DNA of 16,607 bases from Flavobacteriales bacterium UBA2798 (GCA_002351955.1 DEHO01000060.1:104515-121121); one strand, 5' to 3'. Positions 6,641-14,976 are shown, numbered from the stretch's first letter. Notes: generated from the letters alone by a model not told the origin. Made by a program: numbers and translations.

Positions 6641-9600
6641 TATACAGGAGTTGCAAGTATTTGTTCAATTTTATTCAAGGCTTCACGAATTGAATTTACA
6701 GAGGGAAAACTTAACTGAAGCCTGCCGTTTTTCTCTTCCATTTTTACATCACGGTGTTGTTGAATGTATTTCAATACTTTCGAAAAACGCTCCGATTGAT
6801 AGAATGGCGAATCTTCTTTTGCCACAAAATATCCAACAAGCTTGTTAAATTTTAGTAGTAATTTCTCGAATCCCATTTCTTTGGCCTTCCACCTTAAGCG
6901 AATGGTCTCTAATAATTCTTCAATCTGCGGAGGAATAGGACCAAATCTGTCGCTTAGCATTGTTCGGTATTTTTTAAGTTCCTCTTCGTTTTTCAGGTCA
7001 TCGAGTTCCCTGTATAGGATGAGTCGCTCATTTACATTGTTCACATAACTATCCGGCAACAAAATTTCGAGATCTGTTTCTATGGTGCATTCGTGAACAA
7101 ATTCCAAAGGTTCAATGCCTTCGTTTTGATAGAGCTCTTTGAATTCATTCTCTTTCAATTCCTGAATGGCTTCGTCAAGAATTTTCTGATAGGTTTCGTA
7201 ACCAATATCCGAAATGAATCCGCTTTGCTCCCCACCTAATAAATTCCCGGCCCCTCGAATATCAAGATCCCTCATGGCAATACTGAATCCACTTCCGAGT
7301 TCAGAAAATTGTTCGATGGCCTGCAAACGTTTTCGCGCTTCCTGACTCAGTGTATGCATGGGTTGAGTTAACAATGTGCAAAATGCCCGCCTGTTGCTTC
7401 GTCCTACTCTACCTCTTAACTGATGCAAATCGCTCAGACCGAAATTCTGTGCGTCATTAATGATAATTGTATTGGCATTCGGAATATCAATTCCACTTTC
7501 AATAATTGCCGTTGCAATCAGTACATCGTATTCTCCTTCTATAAAATCGACCATTACCTCTTCCAACTTGTCTCCATCCATCTGTCCATGTCCAACACAA
7601 ATGCGGGCATCCGGACAAATTCGCTGGATCAAGCCGGCAATATCCATTATGTTTTGTACACGATTGTGAATGAAAAAGACCTGACCTCCTCTCGAAATTT
7701 CATAGGTAATTCTGTCGCGAATCACTTCTTCATTAAAAGTGCTGATGTCGGTTTGAACCGGATGCCTGTTGGGTGGTGGTGTACTGATAATGCTGAGGTC
7801 GCGTGCCCCCATCAGGGAGAATTGCAATGTTCGTGGAATTGGCGTGGCTGTGAGTGTAAGGGTGTCTACATTCTCGCGCATTAATTTCAATTTATCTTTT
7901 ACACCAACGCCAAATTTTTGCTCTTCATCAATGATCAGTAATCCGAGATCTTTAAATTTCACATCTTTCCCAACTATAGCATGAGTGCCAATCAAAATAT
8001 CGACTTCGCCTTTTGCCAGTTTCTCCATCGTTTCTTTTCGCTGTTTGGCTGATTTAAAACGATTGACGTAATCAACCTTACAGGGGAAATCCTTGAAGCG
8101 ATCTCTGAAATTTTTAAAATGTTGTAAGGCAAGTAAAGTTGTTGGACACAAAACGGCAACCTGTTTCGAATCGTTTACTGCTTTAAATGCAGCACGCATG
8201 GCTATTTCTGTTTTTCCAAAGCCTACATCACCGCACACAAGTCGATCCATAGGAAAGGTTTGTTCCATATCCTGTTTTACAGCTTGTGTTGCCTTTAACT
8301 GATCCGGAGTGTCTTCATAGATAAATGAAGCTTCCAATTCTGTTTGCAAATAGTTATCGGGCGAATAGGAGAATCCGGGTGCAGATTTTCTTTTTGCATA
8401 AAGCTGAATCAGGTCGTATGCAATTTCCTTTACCTTTTTCTTTGTTTTTTGTTTGAGGGTTTGCCAGGTGTTAGAACCCAATTTATTCAAAGTGGGTTCA
8501 GTGCCTTCCTTACCGGTATATTTTGATATTCGGTGCAGCGAATGGATACTCACATACAGCACATCCCCTCCTTTGTAGATGAGTCGAATGGCTTCCTGGT
8601 GTTTGCCATTGACTTCAATTTTTTCCAGTCCGGAATATTGCCCGATCCCGTGGTCGATATGGGTCACAAAATCCCCTTTTTGCAAACTCAGAAGATCTTT
8701 AAGCGTTAATGCTTCACGGGTTTTGTTGAATCCTTCCTTTAAGCGAAAACGGTGGTAGCGGTCAAATACCTGATGATCGGTATAGATGGCCAGTTTGTTG
8801 TTGTGATCAATAAAACCTTCGCTGATAGGCATCTTGATCGGAGATAACTTCACCTCTTTTTGCTTGTCCTCAAAAATGGAATACAATCGTTCAACCTGAC
8901 GCGACTGCTCGGCCAGAATGATATTTCTGTAACCTTTGGCAGTATTTTCAGAGAGATTTTTTGCCAGCAGATCAAAATTCTTATTGAAGGCGGGTTGTGG
9001 TGATAATTCAAAAATTATTTCGTTCACATCTTCCGTTTCTCCCCCTCTTCCGAGTGTTATTACACTGAATTTTTGAAGATGATCAATCAGATCGCTTCCG
9101 CTTACATACAGTTCTTCGGGTGAAAGATGGTTAAGCGGACTGTTTAATTGTGCAAATGCTTTTTGTGCACGCTCAGTTGCTTTGTTCATCTGATCCACTA
9201 CCAGTTCCTTTCCGCTGATCCAGATGATTGTGCCGTTCGGTATGTGATCAAGAAATGATTCACGACTTTCTCTTAAAATTTTATCCTGGATGTTTGGAAT
9301 GATGTTGATCCTGTTTAAGGTTTGCTTAGAAAGCTGTGTGATTGTATCAAAACTTCTGATTGATTCTACTTCATCACCGAAAAATTCAATACGGTAGGGG
9401 TCTTCATTTGAAAACGAGAAAATATCAATAATTCCTCCCCGAATGGAAAACTGACCGGGTTGATAAACAAAATCTACTTTTTCAAAATCGAAATCAAGCA
9501 ATACCTCATCAATGAAATCAATGGAATAGGTTTTGCCTGAAAGCAATTCGAGTGTGTTTTTTTCGAGGTGACTTCGCGTTACTACTTTTTCCGAAATCCC

Positions 9601-9981
9601 TTCGGCGGTAGTTACAATAATGGTCGATCCCGAATTTTTTCCGAGTTTGCTCAGCACTTCTGCACGCATCAACACGTTGGCATTATCGGTTTCTTCCGTT
9701 TTGTAGGGTTGCCTGCTCGAACCTGGGAAATACAAAACATTTTCCGTTGAGCCTAAAAGCGACTCCATGTCATTTAAAAAGTAAATGGCATGTTCCTTTT
9801 CTTCAAAAATAAAAAGATGGGTTCCTCCGGTATTTTCAAAAGTTCCAAATGCAAAGAATGCTTCTGAGGAACCAATAAGTCCTGATAATTTGTAATTGCA
9901 TTTAGATGAAGTTAAACCGCGTGCAATTTCTTTGCAGCGTGAATCATCTTTGTAAAGTTGTCGTATTTCGTCAATATGCAT
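6640..9981 (-). CDS. mfd: Transcription-repair coupling factor Mfd
   Basis: DNA translocase that removes RNA polymerase stalled at lesions and recruits UvrA for nucleotide excision repair. 1113 residues, normal for Mfd. In order: a UvrB-like N-terminal region (about 1-370); the RNA-polymerase-interacting CarD-like domain from about 430 (GDFVTHIDHGIGQYSGLE, G436 onward); a RecG-like helicase core with Walker A GDVGFGKT (584-591), DEEQ box (685-688), TATPIPRTL, and motif VI HQLRGRVGRS near 855; and the C-terminal TRCF domain (about 960-1065). It lies 48 bp downstream of fbp on the same strand with no -7 box in the spacer, so the two may be co-transcribed. Start ATG at 9981 gives the expected N-terminus. 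No missing motif was seen. Confidence 0.97.
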   Translation of the reverse strand: MHIDEIRQLYKDDSRCKEIARGLTSSKCNYKLSGLIGSSEAFFAFGTFENTGGTHLFIFEEKEHAIYFLNDMESLLGSTENVLYFPGSSRQPYKTEETDNANVLMRAEVLSKLGKNSGSTIIVTTAEGISEKVVTRSHLEKNTLELLSGKTYSIDFIDEVLLDFDFEKVDFVYQPGQFSIRGGIIDIFSFSNEDPYRIEFFGDEVESIRSFDTITQLSKQTLNRINIIPNIQDKILRESRESFLDHIPNGTIIWISGKELVVDQMNKATERAQKAFAQLNSPLNHLSPEELYVSGSDLIDHLQKFSVITLGRGGETEDVNEIIFELSPQPAFNKNFDLLAKNLSENTAKGYRNIILAEQSRQVERLYSIFEDKQKEVKLSPIKMPISEGFIDHNNKLAIYTDHQVFDRYHRFRLKEGFNKTREALTLKDLLSLQKGDFVTHIDHGIGQYSGLEKIEVNGKHQEAIRLIYKGGDVLYVSIHSLHRISKYTGKEGTEPTLNKLGSNTWQTLKQKTKKKVKEIAYDLIQLYAKRKSAPGFSYSPDNYLQTELEASFIYEDTPDQLKATQAVKQDMEQTFPMDRLVCGDVGFGKTEIAMRAAFKAVNDSKQVAVLCPTTLLALQHFKNFRDRFKDFPCKVDYVNRFKSAKQRKETMEKLAKGEVDILIGTHAIVGKDVKFKDLGLLIIDEEQKFGVGVKDKLKLMRENVDTLTLTATPIPRTLQFSLMGARDLSIISTPPPNRHPVQTDISTFNEEVIRDRITYEISRGGQVFFIHNRVQNIMDIAGLIQRICPDARICVGHGQMDGDKLEEVMVDFIEGEYDVLIATAIIESGIDIPNANTIIINDAQNFGLSDLHQLRGRVGRSNRRAFCTLLTQPMHTLSQEARKRLQAIEQFSELGSGFSIAMRDLDIRGAGNLLGGEQSGFISDIGYETYQKILDEAIQELKENEFKELYQNEGIEPLEFVHECTIETDLEILLPDSYVNNVNERLILYRELDDLKNEEELKKYRTMLSDRFGPIPPQIEELLETIRLRWKAKEMGFEKLLLKFNKLVGYFVAKEDSPFYQSERFSKVLKYIQQHRDVKMEEKNGRLQLSFPSVNSIREALNKIEQILATPV

Positions 9982-10029
9982 AGCGCTCCTTCCGGCAGTG
10001 CTTTTTGTATAAGGAATTTGCAGCGTTCT

Positions 10030-11028
10030 TTACTTCAAAAAGGATTCTGCTTTTTCAACCATCTTTTTTGATCCGGCAAAAAACGGTACTCTTTGATGGA
10101 GTTTTGTGGGGACGATATCCAGAATCCGTTCTTTTCCTGTCGATGCTTTTCCTCCGGCTTGTTCTGCGATCAGAGCAAGTGGATTGCATTCGTACAACAA
10201 GCGCAATTTACCTTCGGGTGATTTCATTGTTCCCGGGTAGATGTAAATCCCGCCCTTTAGCAGGTTGCGGTGAAAATCGGCGACTAATGAGCCTATATAG
10301 CGACCGGAATATGGACGTGAAGTGGATTTGTCGTCTTCCTGACAATAGCGAATATAATTTTTTACTCCTTCTTCCATTTGTCCGAAATTCCCTTCGTTAA
10401 CCGAATAGATTTTTCCATCTTCCGGAATACGAATGTTGGGATGCGATAAACAAAACGTTCCGATACCAGGATCAAGCGTAAAACCGTTTACTCCGTTTCC
10501 GGTAGTATATACCAGCATGGTTGAAGAACCGTAAATGACATATCCTGCTGCAACTTGTTTTTTTCCTTCCTGTAAAAAATCTTCAGGACCTACAGGTTTG
10601 TTTTCATCGAGTCGGCGGTAAATGGAAAAAATTGTTCCAATGGAAACATTTACATCGATGTTCGAGCTGCCGTCGAGTGGATCAAACAATACGATGTATT
10701 TGCCCTTTCGCGACAGGTCATTGTCGAAGATTACATAATCATCATTTTCTTCAGAAGCAATGGCACAAACTTCTCCGCGTGCTTTCAGGGCATAGATCAT
10801 CTGGTTGTCGGCGTAAACATCCAGTTTTTGCTGGGCTTCACCCTGAATATTTTCTGTACCGGCTGAACCTAGAATATCACTGGTCAATCCTGCACGGTTC
10901 ACTTCCCGATTGATGATTTTGGAGGCCAGGCGAATAGAACTGAGTAATCGGGTTAATTCACCACTGGCAAAAGGGAAATCGGACTGTTTCTCAATGATAA
11001 ATTCACCTAAGGTCTTGATCTTGGTCAT
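10030..11028 (-). CDS. fbp: Class I fructose-1,6-bisphosphatase
   Basis: Hydrolyses fructose-1,6-bisphosphate to fructose-6-phosphate and phosphate, the committed step of gluconeogenesis; cytoplasmic and Mg-dependent. 332 residues, the usual class I length. Metal-site residues are seen in ASEEND (E93, E94) and in FDPLDGSSNID (115-125), the class I signature. The substrate-binding GRYIGSLVADFHRNL segment and the C-terminal LLYECNPLALIAEQAGG are also present. The ATG at 11028 gives the standard N-terminus. It is divergent from the acetyltransferase-aspartate kinase pair over 114 bp and is followed by mfd. From memory, fbp beside a GNAT protein and aspartate kinase recurs in flavobacteria, so this is probably inherited gene order. 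Confidence 0.97.
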   Translation of the reverse strand: MTKIKTLGEFIIEKQSDFPFASGELTRLLSSIRLASKIINREVNRAGLTSDILGSAGTENIQGEAQQKLDVYADNQMIYALKARGEVCAIASEENDDYVIFDNDLSRKGKYIVLFDPLDGSSNIDVNVSIGTIFSIYRRLDENKPVGPEDFLQEGKKQVAAGYVIYGSSTMLVYTTGNGVNGFTLDPGIGTFCLSHPNIRIPEDGKIYSVNEGNFGQMEEGVKNYIRYCQEDDKSTSRPYSGRYIGSLVADFHRNLLKGGIYIYPGTMKSPEGKLRLLYECNPLALIAEQAGGKASTGKERILDIVPTKLHQRVPFFAGSKKMVEKAESFLK

Positions 11029-11130
11029 GCTGCTTTAAATAGAATGCGAATATCGGAGATTTTGGGCATAAAGTCAGGTCAAATAGGGCAAGCATAACGA
11101 TATTTTTACGCGAGAAGGGCTACATCTTTC

Positions 11131-11138
11131 TATTTTTG
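11131..11138 (+). promoter_or_regulatory. -7 promoter box TATTTTTG of the GNAT-aspartate kinase unit
   Basis: Exact match to TAnnTTTG that ends only 4 nt before the ATG at 11143. Transcription from this box would begin at or within a few bases of the start codon, giving a leaderless mRNA. No clear TTG was found at the usual -33 distance. Confidence 0.5.
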
Positions 11139-11142
11139 CACC

Positions 11143-11622
11143 ATGACAACACGAATTCGACAGGGCACACCCGCTGATCTCCCAAGGGCATTGGAGCTTG
11201 TTAAGGAATTGGCCGAATACGAGAAAGCTCCTTTGGAAGTGGAAAATACGGTTGAGGAAATGCTCAAAGATGGTTTTGGTGCTCATCCTGTATTTTATCT
11301 GCTCGTTGCGGAGCTTGACGGAACTATTGAGGGGATTGCCATTTGGTATTACAAGTATTCTACCTGGAAAGGAAAGTGTATTTTTCTGGAAGATATTGTT
11401 GTAACGGAAAAGGCAAGAGGAAAGGGAATAGGATCTTCTTTGTTTGAAGCTGTAATGCTTAAGGCAAAAGAAGAAAAAGTGAGAAGGATGGAATGGCAAG
11501 TGCTCGATTGGAATGAACCCGCTATTCGTTTTTACAAAAAATACAACGCAAACCTCGATTCCGAATGGCTGAACGGAAAATTGGTTTTCGACCAGCTGCA
11601 GCATTTTGATTTCAACAACTAA
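11143..11622 (+). CDS. GNAT acetyltransferase, SSAT-like
   Basis: 159-residue single-domain GNAT protein that transfers acetyl from acetyl-CoA to an amine. Motif A is LEDIVVTEKARGKGIGSSL, with the CoA-phosphate loop RGKGIG at 92-97. Motif B is VLDWNEPAIRFYKKYNA (120-136), with Y131 in the usual general-acid position. WKGKCIFLEDI and VLDWN closely resemble spermidine/spermine N1-acetyltransferase and its thialysine-acetylating paralogue SSAT2, so a polyamine, diamine or lysine-analogue substrate is plausible. The substrate cannot be fixed from sequence. The start ATG sits 4 nt after a perfect -7 box. Aspartate kinase follows after 14 bp on the same strand, so they are probably one transcript. 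A link to the lysine branch downstream of aspartate kinase would be attractive but is speculation. Confidence 0.88.
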   Translation: MTTRIRQGTPADLPRALELVKELAEYEKAPLEVENTVEEMLKDGFGAHPVFYLLVAELDGTIEGIAIWYYKYSTWKGKCIFLEDIVVTEKARGKGIGSSLFEAVMLKAKEEKVRRMEWQVLDWNEPAIRFYKKYNANLDSEWLNGKLVFDQLQHFDFNN

Positions 11623-11636
11623 TACAATAAAGATTC

Positions 11637-12920
11637 ATGAAAGTTTTCAAGTTTGGTGGCGCAAGTGTAAGGGATGCAGCAGGAATACGGAATGTTGCAA
11701 CCATTTTAAGGCGGTTCTCCAGTGAGAATTTAGCTGTTGTGGTTTCTGCTATGGGGAAAACCACTAATGCCCTTGAAGATTTGACACGTGCCTACGCTAA
11801 GGGAAAGGGAGATAAAGACGCCATACTTGCAAAGATCCATGAGGATCATATCAAGGAGATGGACGACCTCTTTGAGAACAATCGAAATCATCCCGTTTAC
11901 GCTGCAGTTGCAGAGGTCTTCTCCGGAATACAAAAACGATTTGACGTAACGGCATCGGCAAACTATGATCTGGTTTATGATCAGATTGTATCTCAGGGTG
12001 AGTTTATTTCTTCTGTTATCGTCAGTCATTACATGAATGCTCAGGGAATAGAAAATACCTGGTACGATGCACGCACCATTATCCGCACCGATAGCACCTT
12101 TCGGGAAGGAAAAGTCGATTGGGATGCTAGCCAGAAACTGGCCAATCAACATCTTATTCCCTTTTATATCGGATCTGTTGGACGAAAAATTGCAATTACA
12201 CAGGGATTTCTCGGTAGTACCAGTATTGGATTAACTACAACACTCGGACGTGAAGGTTCGGATTATACAGCTGCCATACTTGCATACTTACTCGATGCGA
12301 AGGATGTAACGATTTGGAAAGATGTGGCAGGGGTGATGAATGCAGATCCGAGGAAATACGATAAGGCAGTGAAATTCGACAGGATCTCTTTTCGGGAGGC
12401 TATAGAGTTGAGTTATTACGGTGCGAGTGTTATTCACCCCAAAACCATTAAACCACTTCAAAACAAAGGGATTCCACTTTATGTAAAATCGTTTCTGCAG
12501 CCCGAGGAAAAGGGAACCATCATTCAGGCTTCAGAAGAGTATGATCATCTGATACCATCTTTTATTTTCAAATCGAATCAGGTACTGATCTCAGTTTTGC
12601 CCCGCGATTTTTCTTTTATTGTTGAGGAAAATTTACGTGAGATTTTTGATGTGTTTGCATCGCTGGGAGTACGTGTGCATCTTATGCAGAACTCAGCTTT
12701 GAGTTTTTCAGTTTGTATCGATCACAATGAAGATAAATTCCCTGATCTGCTTAAACGTTTACAGGAAAACTATAAGGTAAAATACAACGAAACCGTTGAA
12801 TTGATCACCATTCGTCATTATGATCAGGCAACTATCGACATGCTTACCAATGCAAAGGAAATCCTCGTTGAGCAAAAGAGCAGACACACTGCGCGCTTTA
12901 TAGTGCGACCCAAACTGTAA
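11637..12920 (+). CDS. Aspartate kinase (monofunctional)
   Basis: Phosphorylates L-aspartate to beta-aspartyl phosphate, opening the pathway to lysine, diaminopimelate, threonine and methionine; cytoplasmic. 427 residues with no homoserine dehydrogenase domain. The amino-acid kinase domain begins with the signature FKFGGASV (4-11) and has TTLGREGSDYTAA with G204, R205 and D209 in the ATP/aspartate site. From about residue 305 there is an ACT-type regulatory region (VLISVLPRDFSFIVEENLRE, then VHLMQNSALSFSVCID), so feedback inhibition by lysine or threonine is likely, but the effector cannot be named. It follows the GNAT gene by 14 bp, and its stop is 3 bp from the stop of the convergent ABM gene. 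Product certain; the lysC versus thrA-type label is left open. Confidence 0.95.
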   Translation: MKVFKFGGASVRDAAGIRNVATILRRFSSENLAVVVSAMGKTTNALEDLTRAYAKGKGDKDAILAKIHEDHIKEMDDLFENNRNHPVYAAVAEVFSGIQKRFDVTASANYDLVYDQIVSQGEFISSVIVSHYMNAQGIENTWYDARTIIRTDSTFREGKVDWDASQKLANQHLIPFYIGSVGRKIAITQGFLGSTSIGLTTTLGREGSDYTAAILAYLLDAKDVTIWKDVAGVMNADPRKYDKAVKFDRISFREAIELSYYGASVIHPKTIKPLQNKGIPLYVKSFLQPEEKGTIIQASEEYDHLIPSFIFKSNQVLISVLPRDFSFIVEENLREIFDVFASLGVRVHLMQNSALSFSVCIDHNEDKFPDLLKRLQENYKVKYNETVELITIRHYDQATIDMLTNAKEILVEQKSRHTARFIVRPKL

Positions 12921-12923
12921 AAG

Positions 12924-13217
12924 TTATAAGGAATGTTGCACATCAACACTCCATGCTTCTGCCTTGTTGGTGAACCAGGGCTTTACCGTTCCCCAAACCT
13001 GCGAAAACAACTCTGATTGCCGGTAGTTTTCAAGGTCTTCTTCCTTTTCCCAATCGCTGTAGGTGAAGAATATGCATGGATTCGTTTTATCGTGAAGCAA
13101 ACGTAATCCTTTACATCCGGGCTGATTGCGGATGGCAATTTTATTTTTTTCAAAGAGTCGTTCAAAATCTTCAATCTTGTCTTCTCTAAACGATAATTTC
13201 ACAATTCTCACAAACAT
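12924..13217 (-). CDS. ABM-domain (antibiotic biosynthesis monooxygenase-like) small protein
   Basis: 97 residues from the ATG at 13217. The alternative in-frame ATG at 13229 adds MTPI, but homologues as I recall them begin at MFVRIVKLSF. The whole protein is one ferredoxin-like ABM fold: strand FVRIVKLSF, helix DKIEDFERLFEKNKIAIR, then GCKGLRLLHDK, the strand IFFTYSDWE, and a helix with YRQSELFSQVW. Named members include quinol monooxygenases and haem-degrading enzymes, but most, including this short Bacteroidota type ending in EAWSVD, have no known reaction. No haem-ligand or catalytic residue can be assigned here. It is divergent from the TerB-like gene with only about 55 bp between starts, and its stop is 3 bp from that of aspartate kinase. 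Confidence 0.8.
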   Translation of the reverse strand: MFVRIVKLSFREDKIEDFERLFEKNKIAIRNQPGCKGLRLLHDKTNPCIFFTYSDWEKEEDLENYRQSELFSQVWGTVKPWFTNKAEAWSVDVQHSL

Positions 13218-13228
13218 GATAGGTGTCA

Positions 13229-13261
13229 TTTTGTGGCAAAATAAGAAAATTGCTATCTTAA
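13229..13261 (+). promoter_or_regulatory. Probable promoter of the TerB-like gene
   Basis: TTTTG at 13229-13233 and TATCTTAA at 13254-13261 are separated by 20 bp, matching the Bacteroidota -33/-7 layout, with the -7 box two bases off TAnnTTTG. The box ends 11 nt before the ATG at 13273. On the opposite strand a TTATTTTG (13237-13244), one base off consensus, could serve the ABM gene, so the two promoters would overlap. Confidence 0.4.
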
Positions 13262-13272
13262 CCTAAAATTTC

Positions 13273-13656
13273 ATGCATATGGACGCTAAACAGCATCTCT
13301 ACTACGGACTTGGTTTAATTGCTTATGCCGTTGCAGGTATCGACGGAAAAGTACAGCGCGAGGAGCGGGAAACCATTCAGCGATTACTTTCGGAGGGAAT
13401 CAAAAAAGTGGATGTTGATTATGATGTAGCGGATATTATTTTTCAGATTGTCGAAAAGGAAAAGGCAGATTTCGAAACAGCATACAATTGGGGAATCGAT
13501 GCATTTAAACTTGGATCTCATCATCTTACTCCCGGTATGAAGTGGGTTTTCCTTGATATTTTACAATCTGTATCCGATGCATTTCCCGACGGCGCGATGG
13601 CCGAGGGCGAGCTTATTGCACGCTTTGCACGTGACCTTCGTGCAATTGGTTCATAA
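13273..13656 (+). CDS. TerB-like protein
   Basis: 127 residues, all helical in character, fitting the TerB/DjlA-type fold. The family's acidic metal-binding motif appears in VAGIDGKVQREERETI (D24, G25, E30, E31), and a weaker second half appears around LTPGMKWVFLDILQSVSDAF with an acidic loop DGAMAEGE. TerB was named from tellurite-resistance operons, but no other ter gene is near, and lone TerB domains are common with unknown roles in metal or stress sensing. There is no signal peptide or membrane segment, so it should be cytoplasmic. The start could be the ATG at 13273 or 13279 (MHMDAK). The exonuclease gene follows after 67 bp with its own promoter-like box, so linkage is loose. Confidence 0.75.
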   Translation: MHMDAKQHLYYGLGLIAYAVAGIDGKVQREERETIQRLLSEGIKKVDVDYDVADIIFQIVEKEKADFETAYNWGIDAFKLGSHHLTPGMKWVFLDILQSVSDAFPDGAMAEGELIARFARDLRAIGS

Positions 13657-13711
13657 GGGGTTTTTGAAAGCATCCCGCGAATTGCATTGTAAGGCACGAA
13701 TCTATTCTTGC

Positions 13712-13719
13712 TATCTTTA
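13712..13719 (+). promoter_or_regulatory. -7-like box TATCTTTA before the exonuclease gene
   Basis: One base off TAnnTTTG (last G replaced by A), ending 4 nt before the ATG at 13724, the same spacing as at the GNAT gene. A TTG at 13687-13689 lies 22 bp upstream. A leaderless transcript is predicted. Confidence 0.35.
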
Positions 13720-13723
13720 GCAC

Positions 13724-14797
13724 ATGTTCGCTATTGTCGATATCGAAACTACCGGCGGTAGTCCGCAACAATCCCGTATTACGGAAATTGCTGTTTACTT
13801 AACAGATGGCGTTAAGCAGTTGGACGCTTACGAAACTCTTGTTAATCCTGAACAACCTATTCCGCCGTTTATTACCAAGCTCACCGGAATATCGGATGAG
13901 ATGGTAGCATCTGCTCCACGTTTCCAGGATGTATCCTCTCAACTTGCACGAATTACGAAAGATGCTGTTTTTGTTGCTCACAACGTTGCATTCGATTATG
14001 GAATGATTCGTCACGAATACAGCGAATTGGGAATGGATTTTCACCGTAGCCTGTTATGTACTGTAAAATCGAGCCGACGTTTATTACCCGGATATCCATC
14101 CTATTCACTGGGGAATTTATGTAAAGAAGTAGGCATTTCCATTGAACAACGTCACCGTGCCAGCGGAGATGCATTAGCAACGATGCATTTGTTTCACATG
14201 TTGTTTGAAGGGCACCGCGATGATTTATTGCAGTTGGTTGAAGAAGGCACACTGCGTTTTACGGGTGATCCCTTGCACGATTCTATTCTCCGCGAGTTAC
14301 CCGAGCAAACAGGAATCTACTATTTACACGATGCCAATAACGAAGTGATTCACGTTGGTTCAGGAACCAATATTCGCCGAAAAGTTTTGCATCATCTTAT
14401 CAAAGCTTATTCGCGAAAATCATTTGAGTTGAAAAACTCCATTGCGAGTGTTACCTTCGAAGTAACAGGCAGCGATTTATTGGCTCAGATTGTTGAAATG
14501 GCCGAAATAAAGCGGATACGCCCTATTTATAATCGCCGGGCCAAACCTCTCTCGTACAAGAAGCAGTTTCTTAATAACCCGCTTCATTATATTATTGATA
14601 AAGGGCCTGATCGGTATACGCGATCTGTTATTCGCATTACGGATGAACAAGTAGGTTGGGGTAGTTTACCGGCAGCGCAGCCTATACATTCAACTGAAGA
14701 ACTGGATCAGTTCATTCGTTACGCCGGAATAGGAAGTGAATTCAGAACCCTCATTGAAGCCTATCTCGCAAAGGCAAGGGTGGAGAAAATCTTTTAA
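13724..14797 (+). CDS. DnaQ-type exonuclease fused to a UvrC/Cho-like GIY-YIG domain
   Basis: 357 residues in three parts. Residues 1-165 are a DEDDh 3'-5' exonuclease with all five catalytic residues visible: D6 and E8 (IVDIETTGG), D91 (HNVAFDYG), and H144/D149 (HRASGDA). Residues about 193-275 form a GIY-YIG domain like those of UvrC and Cho: GIY at 197-199, and E258 in IVEMAEIKRIRPIYN, the metal-binding glutamate. However, the second motif reads IHVGSGTNIRRKV instead of the usual IYVGKxxNxxxRV, so Tyr is H210, Lys is S213 and the catalytic Arg is K220. The last ~80 residues have no recognised domain. DnaQ-GIY-YIG fusions are known in several phyla and are thought to act in DNA repair. Here the exonuclease should work, but 5'-incision activity is doubtful. 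Its stop is 8 bp from the next, convergent gene. Confidence 0.88.
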   Translation: MFAIVDIETTGGSPQQSRITEIAVYLTDGVKQLDAYETLVNPEQPIPPFITKLTGISDEMVASAPRFQDVSSQLARITKDAVFVAHNVAFDYGMIRHEYSELGMDFHRSLLCTVKSSRRLLPGYPSYSLGNLCKEVGISIEQRHRASGDALATMHLFHMLFEGHRDDLLQLVEEGTLRFTGDPLHDSILRELPEQTGIYYLHDANNEVIHVGSGTNIRRKVLHHLIKAYSRKSFELKNSIASVTFEVTGSDLLAQIVEMAEIKRIRPIYNRRAKPLSYKKQFLNNPLHYIIDKGPDRYTRSVIRITDEQVGWGSLPAAQPIHSTEELDQFIRYAGIGSEFRTLIEAYLAKARVEKIF

Positions 14798-14805
14798 AAA
14801 GATCT

Positions 14806-14976
14806 TTATAGTGTAAATGAATTGAAATGGTCGTCGCCTTTACGGGCACTGTTGTGGTTTTTCGAATACATTTCTCCTTCACCCTTTGCCATGGCAAACA
14901 TGCCCAACACCACCGCAAAAATCACCATCAATATCACCAGATAAATCATACTCGTCGACAATTTTAAATTGTTCAT
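14806..14976 (-). CDS. Small single-helix membrane protein
   Basis: 56 residues from the ATG at 14976. Residues about 10-30 are a continuous hydrophobic helix (IYLVILMVIFAVVLGMFAMA), followed by a charged, His/Asn-rich tail of about 26 residues with KGEGEMYSK and RKGDDHF. No family was recognised. A perfect -7 box with a matching -33 TTG upstream supports a real transcript. That box ends only 2 nt before this ATG, so translation may instead start at the internal ATG at 14949, giving 47 residues that still hold the whole helix. A longer frame to 15009 is less likely because it runs through the promoter. It lies alone between the convergent exonuclease gene (8 bp away) and the divergent FkbM gene. 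Confidence 0.55.
   Translation of the reverse strand: MNNLKLSTSMIYLVILMVIFAVVLGMFAMAKGEGEMYSKNHNSARKGDDHFNSFTL

Noticed and set aside
7423..7884. 153-codon + strand frame
   Set aside because: It is antisense to the helicase core of mfd, where the minus strand is strongly conserved.
10005..10400. 131-codon + strand frame over the end of fbp
   Set aside because: It is antisense to fbp, which is intact, and has no protein signature.
11074..11604. 176-codon minus-strand frame
   Set aside because: It is antisense to the GNAT gene, which has clear catalytic motifs and a promoter.
13273..13656. TerB-like gene as part of a tellurite-resistance system
   Set aside because: No other ter gene is present, and lone TerB domains are common outside such operons.
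14789..14803. 15-bp inverted repeat (ATCTTTT/AAAAGAT) across the exonuclease stop codon, considered as a terminator
   Set aside because: The arms are AT-only apart from one C-G pair and leave a one-base loop, which cannot form a stable RNA hairpin.
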